The position numbers were made by a program, and so were the translations under genes. Source: Microscillaceae bacterium (lineage in GTDB: Bacteria; Bacteroidota; Bacteroidia; Cytophagales; Microscillaceae). Taken from it: DNA of 13,869 nucleotides. Below, one piece after another: positions 6,968 through 13,869 of the stretch (position 1 is its first letter; each line of letters starts with the position of its first letter). The notes below the pieces were generated by a model, which did no database searches, was not told the origin of the DNA, and saw only the letters and a program-made list of their open reading frames with translations. The stretch covers positions 1 through 13,869 of the forward strand of contig DMHB01000153.1 in assembly GCA_003449595.1 (NCBI GenBank). The letters run 5' to 3'.

Positions 6968-7786
6968 CTTTGTTTTTTGCTCACTTTTGATCACGGACTT
7001 GACCATATGATCTACACCCACTTCGCTTGAGAACCACCATTTCAGCCACAAGCTATCTTTGAGACCCAGTTTTCGCTGTATTTCAATATGATCAAAGCCT
7101 TGGTGATAGATGGTTACTACTTTTCCATAAAAATCTTCCAAATAATTGAGTTTTGACTGCAAGGCTTGTTTACCGCCTTTGATTACAGGACGATGGGCAC
7201 AAAAAAGTGCATCGAAGTCATAATCAAGTATTTTTTTTATAGAATTGATCATATCACCAATGCTTTCTTCGGGGCGCATCAACTTAATGTGCCCAATGTA
7301 CAAATCACCGGAAAAAAGCCATCCTCTGTTCTTTTCTAAAAAAACATAGTGGTCGGGCGAGTGCCCAGGGGTGAATATAGGAGTAAATACACAGTTTTTG
7401 CTTTCTATTTGGTCTGGAAGGTGCTCTATTTGGCCAGCATAAGTTTCTATATTGCCGAAGAAAATATGCGCATAGGGTTTAATCGAAAAACCTTTTTTTA
7501 CTTTTTTTGCTGTTTCCCATCCGGCATATACTTGAGCCTGATGTACGGCTTGCAGCGCTTTTAGATTGCCAGTGTGGTCTTCGTGGTAATGAGTGAGTAG
7601 TATTTTCTCAATTTTTTTTTGGCTCAACCGAGCAATTACGTATTTGGCTAAGTTGTGCTGGGCAGTATCTATCAACACACCATCTACATAATAACAAGTA
7701 ACCATCACGGTTGGTCTTCCCCAAAACAACCGCATAAACTGGAATCCTTCCACGCCTTGGTGTTCAAATGATTTGAGCAAGGGCAT
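6956..7786 (-). CDS. metallo-beta-lactamase-fold hydrolase
   Basis: A 276-residue cytoplasmic protein with no signal peptide. Metal ligands of the fold are complete: HYHEDH at 66-71 (HxHxDH), PGHS with His142, SGD with Asp161, and CAHRP with His198. A C-terminal helical extension (about 205-276) carries a Trp-rich segment, LWLKWWF. The family includes glyoxalase II, lactonases and many uncharacterised hydrolases; the substrate cannot be told. It starts 3 nt after the moxR stop codon, so the two are almost surely co-transcribed and probably translationally coupled. Its 3' end forms part of the pdhB terminator. Confidence 0.88.
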   Translation of the reverse strand: MPLLKSFEHQGVEGFQFMRLFWGRPTVMVTCYYVDGVLIDTAQHNLAKYVIARLSQKKIEKILLTHYHEDHTGNLKALQAVHQAQVYAGWETAKKVKKGFSIKPYAHIFFGNIETYAGQIEHLPDQIESKNCVFTPIFTPGHSPDHYVFLEKNRGWLFSGDLYIGHIKLMRPEESIGDMINSIKKILDYDFDALFCAHRPVIKGGKQALQSKLNYLEDFYGKVVTIYHQGFDHIEIQRKLGLKDSLWLKWWFSSEVGVDHMVKSVIKSEQKTKAAY

Positions 7787-7789
7787 ATA

Positions 7790-8776
7790 CTACTCTTCTT
7801 TGCTGATAGGTATATTTTTTAAAATATTTTCGATGATTTGAGCCGTATTGATGCCATCGGCTTCTGCTTCATAGTTTAAGATGATGCGATGGTTAAACAC
7901 ATCCGGCACTACTTCTTTGATATCTTCGGGCAATACGTAGTCGCGTTGATCCATAAAAGCAATCGCCTTAGCGGCCAAATTTAATGCAATAGAGGCTCGG
8001 GTTGAAACCCCATATTGAATATAGTTGGCCTCGTTGTTCAAGTTATAGTTTTTGGGATTGCGTGTGGCATCAACCAAACTGATGATGTATTTTTCCAAAG
8101 AGCTGGAAATGGTAACCTTGTTGATCAGTCCCTGAATGGCTGCAATGTCGGCACGGGTAAGCACTGCCGAAATACGTGGCCGAAAGCTCATATTCGACAT
8201 ACGGCGCATTACCTCAAGTTCCTGATCTTTGTTCAAATAGCTGACAAATACCTTCATCATAAACCGGTCAATTTGGGCTTCGGGTAGTGGGTAAGTACCT
8301 TCTTGTTCTACCGGATTTTGAGTTGCCATTACCAGGAAAGGCTTGTCCAATTTGAAGGTGGTTTCGCCGATGGTTACTTGCCGTTCTTGCATCGCTTCGA
8401 GCAAAGCCGATTGCACTTTGGCTGGCGAACGGTTGATTTCGTCTGCTAAAATGATGTTGGCAAAAATAGGCCCTTTTTTTACTTCAAATTCAGCCTCTTT
8501 TTGGTTGTAAATCATGGTGCCTATCAAGTCGGCAGGAAGTAGGTCGGGGGTAAATTGCAGGCGTTGAAATTTAAGATCTAATATTTTTGCTAATGTATTG
8601 ATTGTTAAGGTTTTGGCTAATCCGGGAACCCCTTCCAACAAAACATGTCCGTTGGTGAATAATCCAATCAGCAGGCGGTTGGTCAGTTCTTCCATCCCAA
8701 TCACCACTTTGCTGATTTCGGAAAAAACCTTTTTTATTTTCTGATAATGAACCGCTTTGATTTCTGCTTCTTCCAT
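7790..8776 (-). CDS. MoxR-family AAA+ ATPase
   Basis: A 328-residue protein, normal for MoxR. Walker A is GVPGLAKT (49-56), Walker B is IILADEINR (108-116), sensor 1 region ATQNP (151-155) is followed by EGTYPLPEAQIDRF (159-172), and the sensor 2 region GVSTRAS lies at 256-262. MoxR ATPases act as chaperones that assemble or activate partner proteins, usually VWA-domain proteins, often with DUF58 and transmembrane VWA genes directly downstream. Here the next gene is an MBL-fold hydrolase only 3 nt away, so the usual partners are missing from the locus. The 80-nt gap to the GH3 gene upstream may hold its own promoter (TACTTTTC, a 7/8 match to the -7 consensus on the minus strand), but this is weak. 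Confidence 0.93.
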   Translation of the reverse strand: MEEAEIKAVHYQKIKKVFSEISKVVIGMEELTNRLLIGLFTNGHVLLEGVPGLAKTLTINTLAKILDLKFQRLQFTPDLLPADLIGTMIYNQKEAEFEVKKGPIFANIILADEINRSPAKVQSALLEAMQERQVTIGETTFKLDKPFLVMATQNPVEQEGTYPLPEAQIDRFMMKVFVSYLNKDQELEVMRRMSNMSFRPRISAVLTRADIAAIQGLINKVTISSSLEKYIISLVDATRNPKNYNLNNEANYIQYGVSTRASIALNLAAKAIAFMDQRDYVLPEDIKEVVPDVFNHRIILNYEAEADGINTAQIIENILKNIPISKEE

Positions 8777-8856
8777 AATTACAATATAGCCAAGAGGTAA
8801 GAAAAGTATTGAGAACTACTAATGGGCGTGAAAATAGTGATTTTTTGATGGGAAAC

Positions 8857-10398
8857 CTATGCGTATGGCTTTAATTGTGCCAAAATGTCTTCTACATATT
8901 CGCGAGAGTTGGACAAACGCGGTACTTTGTTTTGCCCGCCTAACTTGCCTCGTTGCTTCATCCACTGATAAAAAGTACCCTGAGGCACACTATGTAGCAC
9001 CGGCAATTGCAAGGCCATATCGTGGTAACGCTTGGCATCATAATCCGAGTTGACTTGGCGAAGGGTTTGATCTAAAACTTGTACAAAAGTTTCTAAATGG
9101 GTAGGAGGTTGTTTGAATTCTACCACCCATTCGTGGCCTCCTTTGTGGGTATTGTCCATAAAAATTGGGGCGGCAGTATAATTATCGATGATGGCACCTG
9201 TAGCCCCACAAGCTTGGCTAATGGCTGTTTCAGCATTTTCGATGATGAGTTCTTCACCAAAAACATTGATAAAATGCTTTGTTCTGCCGGTTATTTTAAT
9301 ACGATAGGGATTTTTAGAGGTAAATTTCACCGTATCGCCAATTTTATAGCGCCAAAGCCCGCCATTGGTCGAGATAATCAAGGCATAGTTTTTCATCAGT
9401 TCGACCTCTTCCAAAGGAATGGTTTTGGGGAAGGGCTTGTCGATCTCATCTAAGGTTGCAAATTCATAAAAAATACCATAATCGAGCATCAACAGCATAT
9501 CATCACGCGAAAGATCATCTTGGATTGCAAAAAAGCCTTCCGAAGCATTATAAGTTTCTTGGTAATACAATCCGCCGGGTTTTCCTACCAATTGATCGAC
9601 CAAAGCGCGGTAAGGTTGAAAAGACACCGCTCCGTGAATAAACACCTCCAGATTTGGCCAAACTTCCATCAGGGTTTTCTTGCCGGTTACTTCTAAAATG
9701 CGCTGTATCAACACGATAGCCCAAGTAGGCACCCCCAAAATGCTGGTTACATTTTGCTTGGTGGTAATCTCTACCATTTTTTCAATTTTCTCTTCCCATT
9801 TCTCCAATGTGGCTACTTCAACCGGCGGGGTGCGCAACCACTGCGCCCACCGGGGCAAGTTTTGCATAATCACCGCCGAAACATCGCCATAATGACTCTG
9901 TGGATTGTCAGGATTGGCTTGAAAGCTTCCGCCGATAGACAATCCTTTGCCCCAATAGAACTGTGTGTCGGGGCAATTATGAAAAAACAGGCCGATGACA
10001 TCTTTCCCCCCTTGAAAATGCGCTTGCTGCATCGACTCGTTTGAAACCGGAATAAACTTGCTGCGGGCGTTGGTAGTGCCCGAAGATTTTGAAAACCAAT
10101 AAATGGGCGAAGGCCAAAGCACTTTTTGCTCACCAAGCATCATCCGTTGGATGTAGGGAAATAGTTCTTCGTAGCCCGACACCGGAACACGTGCTTGGAA
10201 TTGAGCCAACTGCTTGATGTCGGCATAGCCATATTGCTCGCCCCAAGCGGTATAACGACCATTTTGAAGTAAGTTGTGGAAAGTTTTGCGCTGCAAATCA
10301 CCATGCCGAGTAGCAAAAAGTTCTATTTGACGAATACGTTTTTGTATCCACCATCCCAACACACGATTAATCCAACGGTTCATGGAGCTACTATTCAC
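8857..10398 (-). CDS. GH3 family acyl-adenylating enzyme (GH3 auxin-responsive promoter family)
   Basis: A 513-residue protein. The adenylate-forming motifs are intact: SSGTT at 105-109 in FSKSSGTTNARSKFIPVS (nucleotide-binding loop), YQETYNASEGFFAIQ at 279-293 (YxxSEG-type motif), and WRYKIGDTVKF at 349-359 (GD motif), followed by GRTKHFINVFGEEL at 371-384. The order and spacing match GH3 proteins. Plant members conjugate amino acids to jasmonate, auxin or benzoates through acyl-AMP; bacterial members of about 500 residues are common in Bacteroidota and lack an assigned substrate. It follows lptB by 26 nt on the same strand, so an envelope-linked acyl or lipid substrate is conceivable, but that is inference. 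An in-frame ATG five codons later (Met6) is an alternative start. Confidence 0.92.
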   Translation of the reverse strand: MNSSSMNRWINRVLGWWIQKRIRQIELFATRHGDLQRKTFHNLLQNGRYTAWGEQYGYADIKQLAQFQARVPVSGYEELFPYIQRMMLGEQKVLWPSPIYWFSKSSGTTNARSKFIPVSNESMQQAHFQGGKDVIGLFFHNCPDTQFYWGKGLSIGGSFQANPDNPQSHYGDVSAVIMQNLPRWAQWLRTPPVEVATLEKWEEKIEKMVEITTKQNVTSILGVPTWAIVLIQRILEVTGKKTLMEVWPNLEVFIHGAVSFQPYRALVDQLVGKPGGLYYQETYNASEGFFAIQDDLSRDDMLLMLDYGIFYEFATLDEIDKPFPKTIPLEEVELMKNYALIISTNGGLWRYKIGDTVKFTSKNPYRIKITGRTKHFINVFGEELIIENAETAISQACGATGAIIDNYTAAPIFMDNTHKGGHEWVVEFKQPPTHLETFVQVLDQTLRQVNSDYDAKRYHDMALQLPVLHSVPQGTFYQWMKQRGKLGGQNKVPRLSNSREYVEDILAQLKPYA

Positions 10399-10424
10399 TT
10401 GATTTTATTCTGGTAATTAATCTG

Positions 10425-11189
10425 CTAAGATACAGGACTTATGACAATTTCTTCTTTTCTGAACTTGCGGTTCAAGGTATAATTTCTTCCCAGATAATGT
10501 TCCATTACCAAGGGATTGCTTACCAATTCTTCGGGGTAACCCTGTGCAAACACCGTCCCATTGGTCATTACATAAGCCCTGTCAGTAATCGAGAGAATAG
10601 CATCGGCGTTGTGATCGGTAATAAGAATACCAATATTTTTATATTTCAGGTAGTAAATTATCTTCTGGATTTCTTCTACTTGCAGCGGATCTACCCCGGC
10701 AAATGGCTCATCCAACAAAACGAACTTAGGATTGACAGCCAAGGTACGGGCAATTTCGGTACGTCGGCGTTCTCCTCCCGAAAGGGTCTTCCCGAAACTT
10801 TTACGCACTTTTTGCAAGCTAAACTCTTCGATAAGGCTTTCGGTGCGTTCTTTCTGTTCTTTGAGGGGCAATTTACTCATTTCCAATACGGAGCGTATAT
10901 TTTCTTCGACGGTAAGTGTGCGAAATACTGAGGCTTCTTGTGCCAAATAGCCCAACCCCAGTCGGGCACGTTGGTACATCGGCAGCGGGGTAATATCAAT
11001 ATCATCCAAAAAAATTTGTCCGCTATTGGGTTTTACCAGCCCTACTGTCATATAAAAAGAGGTAGTTTTTCCGGCTCCATTCGGCCCGAGCAAACCTACA
11101 ATTTCACCTTGTTCCAAATGAAAACATACATCGTTGACAACGGTGCGGGCACGGTATTTTTTGATGAGGTGTTCGGCTTTGAGCAGCAT
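10425..11189 (-). CDS. lptB: LPS export ABC transporter ATP-binding protein LptB
   Basis: A 254-residue ABC ATPase. Walker A is GPNGAGKTT (35-43), the Q-loop Gln is at 84 (YLAQEASVF), the signature is LSGGERRR (136-143), Walker B with catalytic Glu is FVLLDEP (156-162), and the switch His is 193 (TDHNA). The sequences LAQEASVFRTLTVEENI and DEPFAGVDPLQVEEIQ are specific to LptB rather than to amino-acid transporter ATPases such as LivF. It powers extraction of lipopolysaccharide from the inner membrane by LptFG and transfer through LptC and LptA to the outer membrane. The C-terminal tail is slightly longer than in the 241-residue E. coli protein. LptF/G/C are not in the window. It probably shares a transcript with the GH3 gene downstream. 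Confidence 0.93.
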   Translation of the reverse strand: MLLKAEHLIKKYRARTVVNDVCFHLEQGEIVGLLGPNGAGKTTSFYMTVGLVKPNSGQIFLDDIDITPLPMYQRARLGLGYLAQEASVFRTLTVEENIRSVLEMSKLPLKEQKERTESLIEEFSLQKVRKSFGKTLSGGERRRTEIARTLAVNPKFVLLDEPFAGVDPLQVEEIQKIIYYLKYKNIGILITDHNADAILSITDRAYVMTNGTVFAQGYPEELVSNPLVMEHYLGRNYTLNRKFRKEEIVISPVS

Positions 11190-11299
11190 AATTTTTCAAA
11201 GAAAACAAAAAATTTTTAGAAGGAGGGTTATCAGTCAGGATAAACAGATTTACCGAAGGCTTTGTTTGGGCTGTAAATTGCCAATTTCTGGTTAGTAAA

Positions 11300-13039
11300 T
11301 TATATACAGGGTGCTTTCTCAGCTATTCGGATAGCTTTGATCACTAATTGTAAACGGATTTCTTGTTGGAAATAGTTTTCTTCGATGCAAAAACACAATT
11401 CGAAAGGGGTTTGTGCCTGCAAAGTTTCAAAAAATTGGCTAAAATCTTCAAATCCGATTGCTTCAAAAGTAGTTGAGCCTTCTATTTCTCTTACTTGGCA
11501 TTTTAAAAATTTATTTTTCAAGATTTTCACTTCTTCGGCCACCAAATTTTTAGCCCAAAATATAGGTTTGTGCTGCCCGGGGCCAAAAGGAGCAAATTGC
11601 TTCAGTACGCGTACAAATTTTGCGTCTATCTGTGCCAGACGAAGAGGGGCATCGATTACTATCTGAGGCAAAGGTACTTGCTGCGAAGGGGCATTGGCAG
11701 CAGCCAACGCTTCAAAACGGAGTGCAAAAGGAATTAGATTTTCCGGGCGTAATGCCAACCCGGCAGCGTGTTGATGCCCTCCAAATTTTTCGAGCAAATC
11801 GGCACATTGGCTCAGGGCTTGGTGCAGGTCGAAGTCTGCCGTCGAGCGAGCAGAGCCAATAATCAAATCCCCTTCCCGATGTTGTGTAAGTATAATGGTA
11901 GGCCGATAGGCATATTCCATACAACGAGCCGCCACAATGCCTACTACTCCGATATGCCAATTGGGCTTAAAAAGAACAGTACTTGCACAATGCACAGGAC
12001 TTAACTTTTCCAATAAATCCAAAGCCTCTTGTGTCATTTGCTGGTCAATGGCCTTACGCTGTTCGTTAAGGTGTTCTACAACCTCCGCGGCTTCGGCAGC
12101 TTCGGCTTGATTTTGAGCCAGCAGCAAGTCGGCGGCACGTCGGGCGTGCATTACCCGACCAGCTGCATTGAGGCGTGGCGCTATTTTAAATACCAAATCG
12201 GAAACAGTTAACTTTTTGTCGGGATTGTGGTGCATATGCTGCAACAATTGTTGCAATCCGGGGCGGGTAGATTTTTGCAATTGCTCTAATCCTTTGAGCG
12301 TGAGCAACCGGTTTTCGCCTACAATCGGCACGATGTCGGCGGCAATGCTGATGGCCAATAAGTCGCTGTAAGCCAATAACTTGTCCAAATCAATGCGTTG
12401 TCGAATACAAAATGCTTGCAACAATTTAAAGCCGACCCCGCAGCCGGTCAGCTCTTTGAAAGGGTAGGCACAATCAGCCCGTTTGGGGTCTAACAAAGCG
12501 ATGGCTTCAGGCAAGGTATCTTCAGGCAGGTGGTGATCACAAACAATGGTATCAATGCCCATTTGCTTGGCTAATGCAATGCTGCGATGCGCCGTAATGC
12601 CACAATCTAAGCAAATCATCAGGCTAACCCCTTGGCTTTGCGCCCACTCTACGCCTTGTTGGGTAACCCCATAGCCCTCTTGGATTCTATCGGGCTGGTA
12701 GCGCAGCAAAGGCTGGTGGTAGATTTGCAGAAAACCATACACCAAGGCCACTGCTGTACAGCCATCCACATCATAATCGCCATAAATCAGTATTTTTTCT
12801 TGTTTCGCCAGGGCTTGTTGTAGTCTCTCAACCGCCTTGTCCATATCTTGCATCAGGAAGGGGTCGTGCAAATCGTCCCAGCCAGGTCTGAAAAAAGCCT
12901 TGGCTTCTTCAAAATTGGTAACCCCTCGCTGCGCCAATAAAGCCGCCAGTGTAGGGTCGATGCCCAAGGCTTGCGCCAATGCCTCGACCACGTCGGTAGC
13001 GGGGGTTGCTTTCCAAATCCATCTCTTTTCCATAGCCAT
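11300..13039 (-). CDS. recJ: single-stranded-DNA-specific exonuclease RecJ
   Basis: A 579-residue protein, full length for RecJ. The DHH phosphoesterase core is complete: GDYDVDG (87-93), LDCGI (144-148), CDHH (167-170) and the SIAADIVPI segment (231-239) supply the metal-binding aspartates and histidines. NAAGR at 291-295 marks the interdomain region. The DHHA1 domain carries VVGIVAAR (365-372), GSARS (395-399) and GGHQHAAG (420-427). A C-terminal OB-like domain follows (about 455-575). RecJ degrades 5'-ended single-stranded DNA in recombination and mismatch repair. It sits between yicC and lptB, about 110 nt from each, so it may be transcribed separately. Confidence 0.96.
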   Translation of the reverse strand: MAMEKRWIWKATPATDVVEALAQALGIDPTLAALLAQRGVTNFEEAKAFFRPGWDDLHDPFLMQDMDKAVERLQQALAKQEKILIYGDYDVDGCTAVALVYGFLQIYHQPLLRYQPDRIQEGYGVTQQGVEWAQSQGVSLMICLDCGITAHRSIALAKQMGIDTIVCDHHLPEDTLPEAIALLDPKRADCAYPFKELTGCGVGFKLLQAFCIRQRIDLDKLLAYSDLLAISIAADIVPIVGENRLLTLKGLEQLQKSTRPGLQQLLQHMHHNPDKKLTVSDLVFKIAPRLNAAGRVMHARRAADLLLAQNQAEAAEAAEVVEHLNEQRKAIDQQMTQEALDLLEKLSPVHCASTVLFKPNWHIGVVGIVAARCMEYAYRPTIILTQHREGDLIIGSARSTADFDLHQALSQCADLLEKFGGHQHAAGLALRPENLIPFALRFEALAAANAPSQQVPLPQIVIDAPLRLAQIDAKFVRVLKQFAPFGPGQHKPIFWAKNLVAEEVKILKNKFLKCQVREIEGSTTFEAIGFEDFSQFFETLQAQTPFELCFCIEENYFQQEIRLQLVIKAIRIAEKAPCI

Positions 13040-13148
13040 TGTAAATAATGCTTTCCTTTTGACAATTACAAAACCTAAATTTAGTAATAGCTATTGAAAA
13101 AACTTATTCGCTTGGTTAAGTTCAGTTGGTAAGATCTTTTGGCATTGC

Positions 13149-13869
13149 TTACAATACATTGTTGATTTGCTCTTTTATTTTTTCCAGTTCGTCTTTCATC
13201 TGCACAACCAACCGCTGGATAACGGCGTGGTTGGCTTTGGCACCCAATGTATTGATTTCGCGTCCGATTTCTTGGGCGATGAAGTTCAACTTTTTACCAT
13301 TGGTATCGGCTTGGTAAAGGGTTTCCACAAAGTAGTCGAGATGGCTCAACAACCGCACTTTCTCTTCGGTAAAGTCCAATTTTTCAAGATAGTAAATCAT
13401 TTCTTGTTCAAACCGGTTGGCATCAAACTTCTCTTGCTGGTTGATTTCTTTCAGGTGGTTTTGCAGGCGCTGCCTTACAAGCTCCATCCTTGCCGGGTCT
13501 TCTTGGGCAACAAGTACCAATAAATTGCGTATGTTTTCGATGTATTGTACAAAATGCCCCAACAACTGTTTGCCTTCGTCTTGTCGGAATTGCCGGCATT
13601 TTTCTAAAGCCTGGGTGCACGTTTGAAGCATCAAAGTCCAGTGTTGCTCGGTCGATTCGTCGGGCGAAGCCCCTCCTTGCAGGTCTTGTTGCCATACATC
13701 GGGCATTTGCATCACTACCCGCAGCAAATCAGTTGGTGGCAATTGCATTTCGGCGGCAAACTGTTGAATAGCCTGCACATAAAACTTAGCGATAGGCGCA
13801 TTCAGCTGCAGCTTAGGCTGGTTGTTTTTGAATTGTACATCGAGCACAAAATTGATTTTGCCCCTTTCC
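13149..13869 (-). CDS. yicC: YicC family endoribonuclease (N-terminus cut off by window edge)
   Basis: The visible 239 residues continue in frame past the window edge; an internal GTG at 13847 is not the real start, because upstream codons read ERGKINF, matching the conserved RGK(V/I) motif of the YicC N-terminal domain. About 50 residues are missing compared with the roughly 290 of the family. The C-terminal DUF1732 region is clear: KLDFTEEKVRLLSHLDYF, then GKKLNFIAQEIGREINTLGAKAN, then a terminal helix. YicC proteins are endoribonucleases implicated in turnover of small RNAs and stress-phase mRNA in E. coli. In this window it is the first gene of the leftward run and may be followed by its own promoter-bearing gap before recJ. 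Confidence 0.93.
   Translation of the reverse strand, partial: ERGKINFVLDVQFKNNQPKLQLNAPIAKFYVQAIQQFAAEMQLPPTDLLRVVMQMPDVWQQDLQGGASPDESTEQHWTLMLQTCTQALEKCRQFRQDEGKQLLGHFVQYIENIRNLLVLVAQEDPARMELVRQRLQNHLKEINQQEKFDANRFEQEMIYYLEKLDFTEEKVRLLSHLDYFVETLYQADTNGKKLNFIAQEIGREINTLGAKANHAVIQRLVVQMKDELEKIKEQINNVL

Noticed and set aside
9097..9453. 118-codon plus-strand open frame
   Set aside because: It is antisense to the intact GH3 gene.
10497..10931. 144-codon plus-strand open frame
   Set aside because: It lies antisense within lptB, whose motifs are complete; the frame has no recognisable features of its own.
11228..11243. Small dyad TTATC-AGTCAG-GATAA upstream of lptB
   Set aside because: The arms are only five bases; too weak to call an operator or terminator.
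11275..11287. Palindrome AAATTG-C-CAATTT between recJ and lptB
   Set aside because: It is a short AT-rich dyad without T-run or promoter context; chance is the simplest explanation.
13167..13523. 118-codon plus-strand open frame
   Set aside because: It is antisense to yicC, which has clear family motifs.
13845..13847. GTG as the start codon of yicC
   Set aside because: Upstream in-frame codons encode the conserved RGK motif of the family, so the gene continues beyond the window.

Overview
The window looks like ordinary chromosomal DNA from a Bacteroidota member, most likely of the Cytophagales type. The evidence is an outer-membrane protein with a carboxypeptidase-like regulatory domain fused to a DUF5686-type barrel, a short PspC protein, a bacterial GH3-family adenylating enzyme, moderate-to-low GC with AT-rich intergenic gaps, and promoter boxes of the Bacteroidota TAnnTTTG (-7) class. 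No tRNA, rRNA, CRISPR array, insertion sequence or prophage signature was seen. The genus assignment is inference only.

Layout, left to right. (1) 1-1530, minus strand: a DASS/SLC13-type anion:sodium symporter, cut off at its C-terminus by the window edge, preceded by a small lipoprotein gene 18 nt upstream. (2) 1531-1842: an AT-rich divergent intergenic region with two short perfect palindromes. (3) 1843-4407, plus strand: the large DUF5686 outer-membrane protein, closed by a strong bidirectional terminator at 4432-4466 that it shares with the convergent gene. (4) 4494-5405, minus strand: a two-transmembrane SLATT/DUF4231-like membrane protein with a Gly/Asn/Ser/Gln-rich N-terminal region; its upstream gap is rich in inverted repeats. 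(5) 5556-5780, minus strand: a PspC-like membrane protein, divergent from pyruvate dehydrogenase E1 beta (5935-6912, plus strand). Both of these have recognisable Bacteroidota promoter boxes in the gap between them. (6) 6956-13869, minus strand: six co-directional genes, read in transcription order as yicC (5' end cut off), recJ, lptB, GH3, moxR and a metallo-beta-lactamase-fold hydrolase. Spacing suggests lptB-GH3 (26 nt) and moxR-MBL (3 nt) are co-transcribed pairs. yicC and recJ are set apart by gaps of about 110 nt.

Most genes have housekeeping or envelope roles: anion uptake, outer-membrane barrel, LPS export ATPase, central carbon metabolism, recombination/repair nuclease and RNA-processing nuclease. 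No complete, clearly new multi-gene system is visible. The parts worth a second look are the orphan SLATT-like protein and its repeat-rich upstream region, the GH3 enzyme coupled to lptB, and the tight moxR-MBL pair that lacks the usual VWA/DUF58 partners.
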